This document shows positions 1 through 8,388 of a stretch of DNA of 14,876 nucleotides, piece by piece. The notes below the pieces were generated by a model that ran no database searches, was not told the origin of the DNA, and saw only the letters and a program-made list of their open reading frames with translations. A program made the translations under genes and the position numbers. Source of the DNA: JASFYU01 sp045046905 (lineage in GTDB: Bacteria > Bacteroidota > Bacteroidia > Flavobacteriales > Flavobacteriaceae); contig JASFYU010000034.1 of assembly GCA_045046905.1 (NCBI GenBank), positions 1 to 14,876 on the forward strand, read 5' to 3'. Position 1 is the stretch's first letter; each line of letters begins with the position of its first letter.

Positions 1-1158
1 ACCATGATTTTGGACTATTTTTAGGATTCGTTTCCACTCGTCAACATCGGTAGGTGGATAACCGGTCAAGGGAAATATGGCACATTCCAAGGTGCCGCGG
101 AGAAAAACAGGCCTACCGTTGACGGCAAAGCGTTTACCCTCTGCCTTAAACTCCCGCATACCAAAGGTCACCTGTTCCTTATAAATACCTGAAGGGGATT
201 TTAAACTAAGTTCCATGGCATATAAATTGGGATTGAACTCGTCCCAAAGCAATGGGGATTTCCCCATTGGATAGTCGATTTCGAACTGCCCGTTCGAATC
301 CACTTCGATTTCCCGGACCACTTGTTCATGTGCTTGCTTATTTTCGCCCAAGCCTACTGCTTTAATCACAAGTTGGCATTTTTGTGCCTTGCCTGAAAAA
401 TTCTTGACCTGTGCAATAACCGTTACCTTTTTGTTTGCAACATCTGGGTAAAGTTTAACATTTTCAATGATAACCGGGGCGGTGGCATTCAATTTAATTT
501 CTCCCACTATCCCGTTCCAATTGCTTTGCGTGTGGTCCGAAATACTGTGCGAGTTCTCTCCCGGATGAACGTCCTTTACGCGATTATCGACCCGTATTGA
601 AATGATGTTCTTTCCCGGCTTTAGGTAATCGGTCAAATCATAAATATGGGCAGTTCCCAAGCTATTTTGCATGCCTAAGTGCCGGTCATCGACCCAGACC
701 TGCGTCTCCCAATGGGGGCGCTCAAGTGTTAGTTCTATGTGCTTTCCATCCCAGACAGAAGGAATTTCAACTTCTTTTTGATACCATGCGGCACCTATGT
801 AGTGTTTTTCGGGTTGTAACCAATACGGGATTTTTACGTTGCCCGGTTTTCTGTATTTGGCATATTTTTCATCATAAAACCAAGTGCTGTCTACAATTTT
901 TCCAGTCCATTTGCTGTTTACCGTGATTTCGTTACCCTTGCCGTTTTCTGCCATGGAGCCAGGCCATTCAATGGTTTCGGAAAGATTTTTTGAATACCAT
1001 TTTTCTGAAACACCCCTGTCATGGGAATCGATCTTGAATTGCCATGTGCCGGAGAGGTCTATTTGTTCGGTTTCATGCTGTCCATAGGAGTACATGCAAA
1101 AAAGCAAGGTAATAATCGCAAGATTCAAAAACTTCTTGTAGTGTATGTCTGTTTTCAT
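1..1158 (-). CDS. Exported glycoside hydrolase family 2 protein (beta-galactosidase-like), N-terminal part
   Basis: The reading frame is open from an ATG at 1158 to the left edge (386 codons, no stop), so the C-terminal half is missing. Residues 1-26 form a signal peptide (hydrophobic LNLAIITLLF, then YSYG before Q27), so the enzyme is probably periplasmic or outer-membrane facing. Residues about 33-225 fit the GH2 sugar-binding jelly roll (LSGTWQFKID, GAAWYQKEVEIP, DLTDYLKPGKN, NWNGIVGEIKL). About 226-335 fit the GH2 immunoglobulin-like domain. From 341 GKRFAVNGRPVFLRGTLECA starts the TIM barrel. The acid/base and nucleophile glutamates of the family lie beyond the window, so neither activity nor linkage can be confirmed. 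It is the second gene of an operon, 27 bp behind the sugar permease, with no terminator between. GH2 members include beta-galactosidases, glucuronidases, mannosidases and glucosaminidases. Family assignment is firm; the exact substrate is unknown. Confidence 0.9.
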   Translation of the reverse strand, partial: MKTDIHYKKFLNLAIITLLFCMYSYGQHETEQIDLSGTWQFKIDSHDRGVSEKWYSKNLSETIEWPGSMAENGKGNEITVNSKWTGKIVDSTWFYDEKYAKYRKPGNVKIPYWLQPEKHYIGAAWYQKEVEIPSVWDGKHIELTLERPHWETQVWVDDRHLGMQNSLGTAHIYDLTDYLKPGKNIISIRVDNRVKDVHPGENSHSISDHTQSNWNGIVGEIKLNATAPVIIENVKLYPDVANKKVTVIAQVKNFSGKAQKCQLVIKAVGLGENKQAHEQVVREIEVDSNGQFEIDYPMGKSPLLWDEFNPNLYAMELSLKSPSGIYKEQVTFGMREFKAEGKRFAVNGRPVFLRGTLECAIFPLTGYPPTDVDEWKRILKIVQNHG

Positions 1159-1185
1159 TTGTAAATTGTTTGTATTAATACATAT

Positions 1186-2622
1186 TTATTTGACTTTTGG
1201 CTTTAGCCCTTTGTCTAATACTTTATATTCTTTGGCTAATTGCATCTCTATTTCTTCCAAACTCTTTCCCTTGGTCTCGGGTAATTTCTTTTTTATAAAA
1301 ATAAATCCCAACAGGCAGATAAGGCTATAGGCCCAAAAAGTGCCGTAGGAGCCCAAAGCATCGTTCATGATAGGAAAGGTAAATACAAGGACAAAAGAGG
1401 CAATCCATAACGAAAAGGTGGCGATGGACATGGCCACTCCTCTTAACTTGTTAGGGAATATCTCCGATAGTACCACCCAGGTTATAGGGGCCAGGGACAT
1501 GGCATAAATGGCTATAGCGGTAATTACCAGAACCAAAATAGGCCATCCGCTAAATTCAAAGTAGTAGGCACCCCCCAAAATGGCGTATACAACGGCCAGC
1601 CCCATGGCACCGAACAACATGAGTTTTCGGCGTCCCCAACTATCTACCGTCCGCATAGCAACGAAAGTGAAAATGAGGTTTACACTACCCGTAATGACAA
1701 TGTTGAACAACATATCGCCTACACTATAACCTGCAGATGTAAATATCTCTTCGGCATAATTGAATATAATATTGATACCGCACCATTGCTGGAACACCGC
1801 GAGCACAATACCTATAATCAAAATTGGAAGTGTCTTTGGGCTACTTAGTTCGGAAATAGAAATCTTTTTGTCACCATCATTCTGTAAAGTCAGTTTCATA
1901 TTATCCAATTCCTTTCTAGCATAGTCTACTCCTCCGATTTTCTCCAGAACCCTTGTCGCTTCTAAATTCTTATTGATTTTTGCCAGAAATCTTGGGCTTT
2001 TTGGCACCAAGAACATAAGTATGAAGAACAATCCGGCTGGAACAAGTTCGGCCAAGAACATCCATCGCCATCCCGTCCGCCCGTTCCAAGAGGCCAAGAT
2101 CTCGGCAGAACCCGCGTTGGCCGCAATGGGTTCTGCAATGCCCCAATTGGCTATCTGGGCGGCTAAAATACCAATCACAATGGTAAGTTGGTTGATGGCG
2201 ACAAACTGCCCGCGGTACTTGGCAGGAGCAATCTCTGCGATATACATGGGGGACAAAGTCGAGGCCAGGCCGATACCCACACCCCCTATTAAGCGATACA
2301 CAATAAATGGGGTAAACTGCTCGGCATTGCCAGTTCCAAATGCGGACAATATGAAAAGTGCAGCTGCGATGATCAAAGGTGTTTTCCTTCCTAGGCGATC
2401 AGCAAGGGCTCCCGATAGTACGGCCCCCAAGACACAGCCGACCAAAGCACTGCTCATGGCCCATCCCTGCAATGTTGAATTGTCAGTGATTCCGAAGAAA
2501 AGTTCGTAAAAGGGTTTGGCCCCACCGATGACGACCCAATCGTAGCCGAACAAAAAGCCGCCCATGGCAGACACGAGGGCAAGAAAAAGAACATATTTGA
2601 TATTAAATTTTGAATCGCTCAT
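1186..2622 (-). CDS. Sugar porter family MFS transporter (XylE/GLUT-like H+:sugar symporter)
   Basis: This is a 478-residue inner-membrane permease with the usual length and twelve-helix pattern of the sugar porter family. Visible signatures are GGFLFGYDWVVIGG (residues 21-34, keeping the helix-1 Asp28 that in XylE takes part in proton coupling), DRLGRK (75-80), PMYIAEIAPAKYRG (125-138), PKSPRFL (207-213, the PESPR motif), QQWCGINIIFNYAEEIF (278-294, the QQ pair that contacts sugar in XylE), DSWGRRKL (327-334), LSEIFPNKLRG (385-395) and PETKGKSLEEIE (448-459). It probably takes up a monosaccharide by proton symport; which one cannot be read from sequence. It is the first gene of a minus-strand operon with the GH2 gene and diverges from the SusC/SusD genes. 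The ATG at 2622 gives the expected short cytoplasmic N-terminus before helix 1. The open frames on the opposite strand here are shadows. Confidence 0.94.
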   Translation of the reverse strand: MSDSKFNIKYVLFLALVSAMGGFLFGYDWVVIGGAKPFYELFFGITDNSTLQGWAMSSALVGCVLGAVLSGALADRLGRKTPLIIAAALFILSAFGTGNAEQFTPFIVYRLIGGVGIGLASTLSPMYIAEIAPAKYRGQFVAINQLTIVIGILAAQIANWGIAEPIAANAGSAEILASWNGRTGWRWMFLAELVPAGLFFILMFLVPKSPRFLAKINKNLEATRVLEKIGGVDYARKELDNMKLTLQNDGDKKISISELSSPKTLPILIIGIVLAVFQQWCGINIIFNYAEEIFTSAGYSVGDMLFNIVITGSVNLIFTFVAMRTVDSWGRRKLMLFGAMGLAVVYAILGGAYYFEFSGWPILVLVITAIAIYAMSLAPITWVVLSEIFPNKLRGVAMSIATFSLWIASFVLVFTFPIMNDALGSYGTFWAYSLICLLGFIFIKKKLPETKGKSLEEIEMQLAKEYKVLDKGLKPKVK

Positions 2623-2668
2623 TTAAATTTTAGGCTAAAATTTGTTCATTGTCTTATATAGATTTAAA

Positions 2669-3259
2669 AACACGTTTGCCCTATACTAGATGGTTAATAT
2701 TCCAAATTTTCAAGTACCTAGCTGGTTTTCATCTCCATTGATCAATATTGATCAATAATGTATAATTTAAAACTAGAAAATTAGAGATATGCTGAGAGAA
2801 AAACAATAGACTAAAATCTCTTTATATGCACAATTTAACTTTTAAGAATGTTTGCATACCAAAGCACGATTCAAAACTTGCCATGTAATACATCAATTAA
2901 AAAATAGGATTTCCATAAAGGTATATCCATTATATAGTCAGAACACGATTAGTTTATGGTCAGGAGTATATATTCCATGTTTATGGATTTTCAATTATTA
3001 TATGGGAAAGGTAAATTAAAACTACGCCTGTACAATAGATAACTAAAAAAGATAAAGTTATGTTTTTTTATTATCCTGCCGTCACTACTTTTTCTTAGAC
3101 TTTAGAAAATCACGTTGCCAGGGCAACTTTAATATTTTAGAAATGGATATATAATTTCCAAAACACGCTGTATTTACAATTGCGTAATTGAACATGCCGA
3201 TTAATTACATTCTATGAATATTATAAATAATTATAAGGAATATGATAATTCAGAACACG
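2669..3259 (+). repeat. Six dispersed AANCACG motifs, all on the plus strand
   Basis: AACACG occurs at 2669, 2942, 3162 and 3254, and the variants AAGCACG at 2862 and AATCACG at 3108. Two copies share the longer CAGAACACGA (2939-2948 and 3251-3260), and two share CACGATT. I saw no CACG on the minus strand of this intergenic region. Repeated, same-orientation short sites are what one expects of AraC-family direct-repeat operators, but the spacing is irregular (roughly 53 to 194 bp), so they may be independent half-sites or chance. Confidence 0.35.
2737..2756. promoter_or_regulatory. Perfect 20-bp palindrome, candidate operator
   Basis: ATTGATCAATATTGATCAAT is identical to its own reverse complement. 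It consists of two copies of the 9-bp unit ATTGATCAA-type sequence, each itself containing the 8-bp palindrome TTGATCAA, placed in tandem. It lies 115 bp upstream of the MFS start codon and is not followed by a T-run, so a dimeric repressor or activator site is more likely than a terminator. No binding protein is known from the sequence; the LacI, GntR or AraC type cannot be told apart. Confidence 0.5.
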
Positions 3260-3406
3260 AATAATACGTATTGAATGTTATATCATTTTAAGAAGTGGCA
3301 ATAAGAAAATGGTTTGATCTTGATTTAAATATAAGACTTTACTCATATTTTAGAAAAAAGCATGGTATAAATGCCGATGACGCCCCCATCTAAAACCAAA
3401 AAGTCC

Positions 3407-3421
3407 ATCTTATGATAAGAT
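3407..3421. promoter_or_regulatory. 15-bp palindrome upstream of the SusC promoter, candidate operator
   Basis: ATCTTATGATAAGAT has perfect 7-bp arms around a central G at 3414. It ends 6 bp before the -33 TTG of the predicted SusC promoter, a position suited to an activator or to a repressor overlapping the polymerase footprint. Its sequence is unlike the palindrome at 2737, so the two would bind different proteins. Confidence 0.4.
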
Positions 3422-3427
3422 TGTCTA

Positions 3428-3458
3428 TTGAGTAATCTGCAAACATAAATTAGTTTTG
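3428..3458 (+). promoter_or_regulatory. Bacteroidetes-type promoter for the SusC/SusD operon
   Basis: The -33 element TTG (3428-3430) is separated by 20 nt from TAGTTTTG (3451-3458), an exact match to the Bacteroidetes -7 consensus TAnnTTTG within the accepted 17-23 nt spacing. Transcription would start near 3465 and leave a leader of about 95 nt before the ATG at 3560. The leader ends in an A-rich stretch with no Shine-Dalgarno site, as is usual in this phylum. Confidence 0.6.
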
Positions 3459-3559
3459 CATCACAACTAAACAAATAAAGCATTTTATCCATATATAAAT
3501 ATTTTATTATGTGCTTCTGCGGGACATCAAAATTATTAACTACTAAAAAAAATATACGT

Positions 3560-6500
3560 ATGAAAAAAGTATTGACAAAACCAAAAGGCATGTTTTATCT
3601 TTTCTTCGCTTTCTTTCTCATGGGCATTACTGCCTCTGCGCAGACAACGATTTCTGGAACCGTTAGGGATGGTACTACCAATACCCCGTTGCCCGGCGTA
3701 AATGTAATTGCAGGAACTTCAGGGGTAATCACCGACTTTGATGGGAACTATGAATTCCAGGTTCCAGAAGAAACAAGCGTTTTGACATTCTCATCCTTGG
3801 GCTTTGCCGCGCAAGAAATTAATATCAACGGTCGCAGCATTATAAATGTTATCATGGAGCCACAATCCGAAGCATTGGACGAAGTAGTGATCATAGGTTA
3901 TGGTACCGTTAAGAAAAGTGATCTTACCGGATCGGTCTCGTCTATTGATGGGGATTCTTTTAAGGAACTTCCTATTACCTCGGTCGATCAGGCCATTCAG
4001 GGCAGAGCACCGGGCGTACAGGTTACTCAATCCTCAGCCGCACCTGGCGGTGGTGTATCCGTGCGTATTCGAGGATCGAACTCCATAAATAGTGGTAGCG
4101 AGCCGCTTTATGTAATCGATGGTTTTCCCATTTATCCCGACAACGCAGCCTACAGTGCGGGTGGTAATAGACGGGCATCCAACATACTTGCTTCCATAAA
4201 TCCTAACGATATTCAATCTATTGAGGTGTTGAAAGATGCTTCCGCTACCTCCATCTATGGCTCCAGGGGATCCAACGGTGTTGTGTTGATAACAACGAAA
4301 AGGGGAAAGGCGGGGAAAGCCAAAATTAGCTATGATGGATCGTATTCCACGCAAACCATAACCAATTCAATAGAGGTATTGAACGGTTCGGGATTCGCGA
4401 CCTACCTGAATACCATTGAAACGAGCCAAGGCGGTGCACCTATCTATTCACAAGCGGAAATTACCGCAATAGGTGAAGGAACCAACTGGATGGACGAAGT
4501 TACCCGTGTCGGGGCTATCCAAAACCACCAACTTACATTTTCAGGCGGTAATGAGGATACACGCTATGCACTTACAGGAAATTATCATAAAAACGAAGGT
4601 ATTATTAAAAAAACTGATTTTCAGAGATTTGGCATACGTTTGAACTTGGACAACAATGCCCTAAACGACATTCTGAAAATTAGCTCAAGTTGGGCCATTA
4701 ACCGCACAGTTTCCAATAATGCCCCAACCGACCGAGGAGGGCCAGGTGGTATTATCATCACTGCATTAGGACTGGACCCTTCCGTTCCTGTGCGCAATGA
4801 AAATGGAACATTTGCCCTAGCATCATATGATGGGCGTTTTTCGATCAATCCTTTACAAGAACTGGAGTTTGTCACAGATCAAGATATTACCACCCGTGTT
4901 TTGGGAAATACAGGGTTTACCTTTGATATTGTAGATGGCCTAAAGGTTAAGACCAGTATCGGCGCAGATATCTTGAATATAAACCGCACCAGTTTCTTCC
5001 CATCTGTTAACACCAGAGAAGGTAGGGACAATGCCGGTCAACTGACTTTGGCGAATAGAAGTTCTGCTAACTTTCTAAACGAGAACATCCTTACCTACAC
5101 AAAACAGATCAACGAAAAGCATTTTATAGATGCCGTTGTAGGCTATACCTATCAAAAGGAAGTCAATAAATTCACAAGTGGTACCACTAGGGGCATTACG
5201 GCCGCATCGGTTGATCAGGCTACGCTGCAAGGAGGGCCTGACATTCTTACTCCTTTCTCGAATAGAAGGGAATGGTTGTTAGAATCCGTACTGGGCAGAA
5301 TCAATTACAACTATGCCAGTCGGTATCTTGCTACCGTAACTTTTAGGAGAGATGGATCTTCCCGTTTTGGAAAAGAGAACAAGTGGGCCAATTTCCCTTC
5401 AGTAGCCTTGGGATGGAATATTGCAAACGAGGGATTTTTTGAGAATTCAAAATTGTCCGAAACTATTAATAGCCTCAAGATACGGGGAAGTTGGGGGTTA
5501 ACAGGTAACTCGGAGATTCCGGTATATAATTCCTTGGCCAACCTTAGCGAATTTAACTACGTGATCAATGGCGCTTTGGTATTGGGTCTTGCAGATGCAA
5601 GATTGAGTAATCCCGACCTTAAATGGGAATCTACAACGATGACCAATATAGGTCTTGATGCCTCTTTCTTTAACGATCGGCTCAATTTAACTTTGGATTA
5701 TTTCTATAATCAGACCGAAGACCTGCTACTTCGTGTATCCATACCCAGTAGTCTTGGCTTCGATGAGATCCTAAAAAATTCCGGGTCATTGGAAAACAAG
5801 GGGTTCGAGGTAGGACTGGACGGTTTCGTCATCAACAATGAAGATTTTAAATGGAACGTTTCTGGAAACATCTCCATTTTACGCAACAAACTCCTCGATT
5901 TAGGTGATAGTACACCATTTTTCTCAAATTCCACCAGTGGTCATTTAGGTGTTGATGGCAGTTGGGTAGAGGCGGGCAATCCCATCGGCGTTTGGAAGGG
6001 ATTTGATTATATCGGTATTTTTCAATCCGAAGACGAAATCGCAAATAATCCTTCAAGGTCCGGCGACAATCCTGGCTATCCCCAATATCGGGATGTAAAT
6101 GGCGATGGCGACATTACACCCGACGACCATGTCATTATTGGCGACCCTAATCCTGATTTTACCTGGGGCCTGAATTCGACCCTGAATTTCAAAAATTTCG
6201 ATATGGGTATATTCTTCAGGGGATCACAAGGTTTCGATGTAAGAAACCTACAGGCATCGGAGTTGGGTGATGGAGTGCAGAAAATAAATCAGATCAGCAC
6301 GATATTGATCGATTCATGGACACCCACCAACACAGATGCCACAAGACCTATAATCGATGGCAATAGGGACTTTGCTAATTCCTACAGGGATTCAGATTTC
6401 TTCATCGAAGATGGATCTTTTATACGATTACAGAACATATCGCTGGGATATACCATTCCCGATTTCCATAAATTTGTCAGCAAGGCCAGAATTTATGTAA

Positions 6501-6649
6501 GTGGACAAAATTTATTCACGATAACCGACTATAGTGGTTTTGATCCCGAAGTGAACAACCAGGGACAGAGTAATTTGAACAGGGGGGACGACTATGATGC
6601 TTATCCACGTTCAAGAACGATAACCTTAGGAGTTAATCTAGAATTTTAG
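3560..6649 (+). CDS. SusC/RagA-family TonB-dependent outer-membrane transporter
   Basis: The 1029-residue protein is a complete SusC-like barrel that imports oligosaccharides or other ligands, using TonB energy, in complex with a SusD-like lid. The ATG at 3560 is preferred over the in-frame ATG at 3509 because MKKVLTKPKGMFYLFF...TASA (residues 1-27) is a signal peptide ending before Q28; the upstream start would bury it behind 17 unrelated residues and leave little leader. Residues about 30-100 form the carboxypeptidase-regulatory-like domain (ISGTVRDGTTNTPLPGVNV, TDFDGNYEF). LDEVVIIGYGTVKKSDLTGS (106-125) holds the TonB-box region. The plug follows (QAIQGRAPGVQV, VRIRGSNSINS, PLYVIDGFPIY). 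The barrel ends with the C-terminal ITLGVNLEF and its terminal aromatic. There is no N-terminal STN domain, so anti-sigma signalling through this receptor is unlikely. The SusD-like gene follows after 27 bp, clearly in the same operon. The ligand is unknown. Confidence 0.96.
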   Translation: MKKVLTKPKGMFYLFFAFFLMGITASAQTTISGTVRDGTTNTPLPGVNVIAGTSGVITDFDGNYEFQVPEETSVLTFSSLGFAAQEININGRSIINVIMEPQSEALDEVVIIGYGTVKKSDLTGSVSSIDGDSFKELPITSVDQAIQGRAPGVQVTQSSAAPGGGVSVRIRGSNSINSGSEPLYVIDGFPIYPDNAAYSAGGNRRASNILASINPNDIQSIEVLKDASATSIYGSRGSNGVVLITTKRGKAGKAKISYDGSYSTQTITNSIEVLNGSGFATYLNTIETSQGGAPIYSQAEITAIGEGTNWMDEVTRVGAIQNHQLTFSGGNEDTRYALTGNYHKNEGIIKKTDFQRFGIRLNLDNNALNDILKISSSWAINRTVSNNAPTDRGGPGGIIITALGLDPSVPVRNENGTFALASYDGRFSINPLQELEFVTDQDITTRVLGNTGFTFDIVDGLKVKTSIGADILNINRTSFFPSVNTREGRDNAGQLTLANRSSANFLNENILTYTKQINEKHFIDAVVGYTYQKEVNKFTSGTTRGITAASVDQATLQGGPDILTPFSNRREWLLESVLGRINYNYASRYLATVTFRRDGSSRFGKENKWANFPSVALGWNIANEGFFENSKLSETINSLKIRGSWGLTGNSEIPVYNSLANLSEFNYVINGALVLGLADARLSNPDLKWESTTMTNIGLDASFFNDRLNLTLDYFYNQTEDLLLRVSIPSSLGFDEILKNSGSLENKGFEVGLDGFVINNEDFKWNVSGNISILRNKLLDLGDSTPFFSNSTSGHLGVDGSWVEAGNPIGVWKGFDYIGIFQSEDEIANNPSRSGDNPGYPQYRDVNGDGDITPDDHVIIGDPNPDFTWGLNSTLNFKNFDMGIFFRGSQGFDVRNLQASELGDGVQKINQISTILIDSWTPTNTDATRPIIDGNRDFANSYRDSDFFIEDGSFIRLQNISLGYTIPDFHKFVSKARIYVSGQNLFTITDYSGFDPEVNNQGQSNLNRGDDYDAYPRSRTITLGVNLEF

Positions 6650-6676
6650 TAAATAAAACAAAAAAAATTATATACT

Positions 6677-8263
6677 ATGAAGACTTTTACAAAATGCTGG
6701 TATTTCAGACTGCTATGGGTTTTAGCCTTTGCAATACCTTTAGTTGGATGTTCTGATTTGGAAGAAAATCCTGATTTCACCACACAAGATAATTTCTTCG
6801 GTACGGCCGAACAACTGGAACTTGGAGTTAATGGGGTTTATGATGGCATTGGAACCGGGGGTGAGTGGTTCAACCATTATTACAATCGTTATGTATTTGA
6901 ATGTCTGGTCGGTTATCAGGTTGGTTGGGAAAAAGGGCCTTTGGATTTTCAAAATGGGAATGTAAATTCAGGTGACGCTTACATTGCTGCTTATTGGAAA
7001 ATATCCTATGAAAATATAAATAGGGCAAATTCCATAATCCAAAAGGCAGATCAACTCAAGGAGGAAGGTGCGCCTAATACGGCCTTGGTAGACCGGGTAA
7101 AGGCGGAGGCTCTATTTTTAAGAGCGTTTTACTATTATAATCTAGTACGCTATTTTGACGATATTCCCGTAACCACACAAAAAACAGAGAACGATAAGGA
7201 CTTTCCATCCAACGAAAATGGCAAGCGGTTGGCATTGGACCTAATTGAATCGGATCTTAGTATGGCAGCTGCCATTTTACCAGAGATCTATGAATCAGCA
7301 AATACTGGCAGGGCTACCAAATGGGCAGCAATGGCACTTCTGGTAAAAGCATACCTGCAAGATGAAAAATGGAATGAGGCCCGTACAACGGCGGAAACCA
7401 TCATCAACGAAAGTGGGATGACCTTGTTCGAGGATTTCGCAAATAACTTTGCCGTGGAAACCGAAAATTCCGGCGCAAGGATTTTCGAGGCTCAAATTTC
7501 GGCTTCTGCAAACTCTGATGAAGGTTTAAACTATCATCAGCACTTTATACCAGCTGACCTGCCCAACGATCTTGGTGGTGTGGGCTGGCATTGGCTCAAT
7601 GGCACCCAGGCATTTCGTGAAAAATATGACCCCAACGACAAGAGAATTCCGGGCACTTTCATTAGCGAATATCCAACTACACGGGTTGGTCCAAATTCCA
7701 GTGGGGAAAGGCCGATTGTAAAATGGAGTGCAGATGCCTCATACAACTTGAGCCGTTTTGGTGGATTGGTCGCCGCGGATGCAGATCCTGATAACCCTGA
7801 CGAACTTATTTTTGCCAATGCATGGTCAGCAAAATATACACAGGTGGGTCTATCCAACGCAAATAATTCTGAAAAGAATATCGTATATCTTAGGTTAGCA
7901 GATGTTTTATTAGGTCACTCAGAGGCAGCCAACGAGAGTGGTACGGGCGACTCATATCTTGGCATCAATTTAGTGCGTGAACGAGCAGGACTGGGGCTCC
8001 TTTCAGGTCTTAGCCAAGATGCGCTACGGGATGCCATAGTAAACGAACGCGTGTTGGAGTTTGCCCTGGAATGTGAAATCTACCCCGAACTAAAACGAAA
8101 AAGCACATTTGGTGGTTCCCCAGATTACTTAGGGGATTATATCCAAGATTTTATCGACACCTATAACGTGGATAGGACACTTTCAGCCAAAGATTATGTA
8201 TTGCCTATACCTTTGAATGAAGTTCTAGGGAATCCCAATGTTACGCAGAATCCATTGTATTGA
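6677..8263 (+). CDS. SusD/RagB-family glycan-binding outer-membrane lipoprotein
   Basis: The 528-residue protein has a lipoprotein signal with lipobox LVGC and acylated Cys25, followed by SDLEENPDF and the SusD-type segment DNFFGTAEQLELGVNGVYDG. VKAEALFLRAFYYYNLVRYF (about 138-157) is the conserved TPR-like helix region. YLRLADVLLGHSEAAN (about 403-418), IVNERVLEFALECEIYPELK and the C-terminal LPIPLNEVLGNPNVTQNP are standard for the family's C-terminal half. It would cap the SusC-like barrel on the cell surface and capture ligand. Length is typical and the frame is intact. It follows SusC after 27 bp and is followed by a strong terminator hairpin. Binding residues for a specific glycan cannot be inferred. 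Confidence 0.95.
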   Translation: MKTFTKCWYFRLLWVLAFAIPLVGCSDLEENPDFTTQDNFFGTAEQLELGVNGVYDGIGTGGEWFNHYYNRYVFECLVGYQVGWEKGPLDFQNGNVNSGDAYIAAYWKISYENINRANSIIQKADQLKEEGAPNTALVDRVKAEALFLRAFYYYNLVRYFDDIPVTTQKTENDKDFPSNENGKRLALDLIESDLSMAAAILPEIYESANTGRATKWAAMALLVKAYLQDEKWNEARTTAETIINESGMTLFEDFANNFAVETENSGARIFEAQISASANSDEGLNYHQHFIPADLPNDLGGVGWHWLNGTQAFREKYDPNDKRIPGTFISEYPTTRVGPNSSGERPIVKWSADASYNLSRFGGLVAADADPDNPDELIFANAWSAKYTQVGLSNANNSEKNIVYLRLADVLLGHSEAANESGTGDSYLGINLVRERAGLGLLSGLSQDALRDAIVNERVLEFALECEIYPELKRKSTFGGSPDYLGDYIQDFIDTYNVDRTLSAKDYVLPIPLNEVLGNPNVTQNPLY

Positions 8264-8298
8264 AATTAGAATAGTTGTTTGAGTTAGTTTTAATTTTT

Positions 8299-8330
8299 AA
8301 AAGACCTGCCTTAATTATAGCAGGTCTTTT
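8299..8330 (+). terminator. Rho-independent terminator after the SusD-like gene
   Basis: AAAAGACCTGC (8299-8309) pairs perfectly with GCAGGTCTTTT (8320-8330) around a 10-nt loop, giving an 11-bp stem flanked by A and T runs. The symmetry would let it work in both directions. It sits 36 nt after the SusD stop and 58 nt before the next gene, so the FG-GAP lipoprotein gene must use either readthrough or its own promoter; I saw no convincing promoter in 8331-8388. Confidence 0.8.
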
Positions 8331-8388
8331 GATAATGACCCATTTTTTGTTCGCTATTAAAACTATCTTGCAGAAATAGAGAATTCCG

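Larger units (their letters stand above)
2623..3559. promoter_or_regulatory. 937-bp AT-rich divergent control region, no gene
   Basis: No credible coding frame lies here; the only longer frame (minus, 3343-3591) has no recognisable content and overlaps the SusC promoter and start. The region separates the MFS-GH2 operon from the SusC/SusD operon. It contains two perfect palindromes (2737-2756 and 3407-3421), a dispersed family of AANCACG motifs on the plus strand, a 4-bp-spaced inverted repeat CAATT-GCGT-AATTG near 3178-3191, repeats of TTTATGG around 2910-2990, and one good promoter at 3428-3458. I found no clear TTG/TAnnTTTG promoter pointing toward the MFS gene. The length and density of symmetrical sites suggest several regulatory inputs. 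Confidence 0.7.

Noticed and set aside
1973..2509. 178-codon plus-strand open frame
   Set aside because: It lies fully antisense to the MFS gene, whose motifs are complete; the product has no family resemblance and the frame is a shadow.
3509..3559. Upstream in-frame ATG for the SusC gene
   Set aside because: It would put 17 residues before a clear signal peptide that begins at the ATG at 3560.
3343..3591. 82-codon minus-strand open frame ahead of the SusC gene
   Set aside because: It overlaps the SusC start and its promoter, has no recognisable content and an odd hydrophobic composition typical of translated AT-rich DNA.
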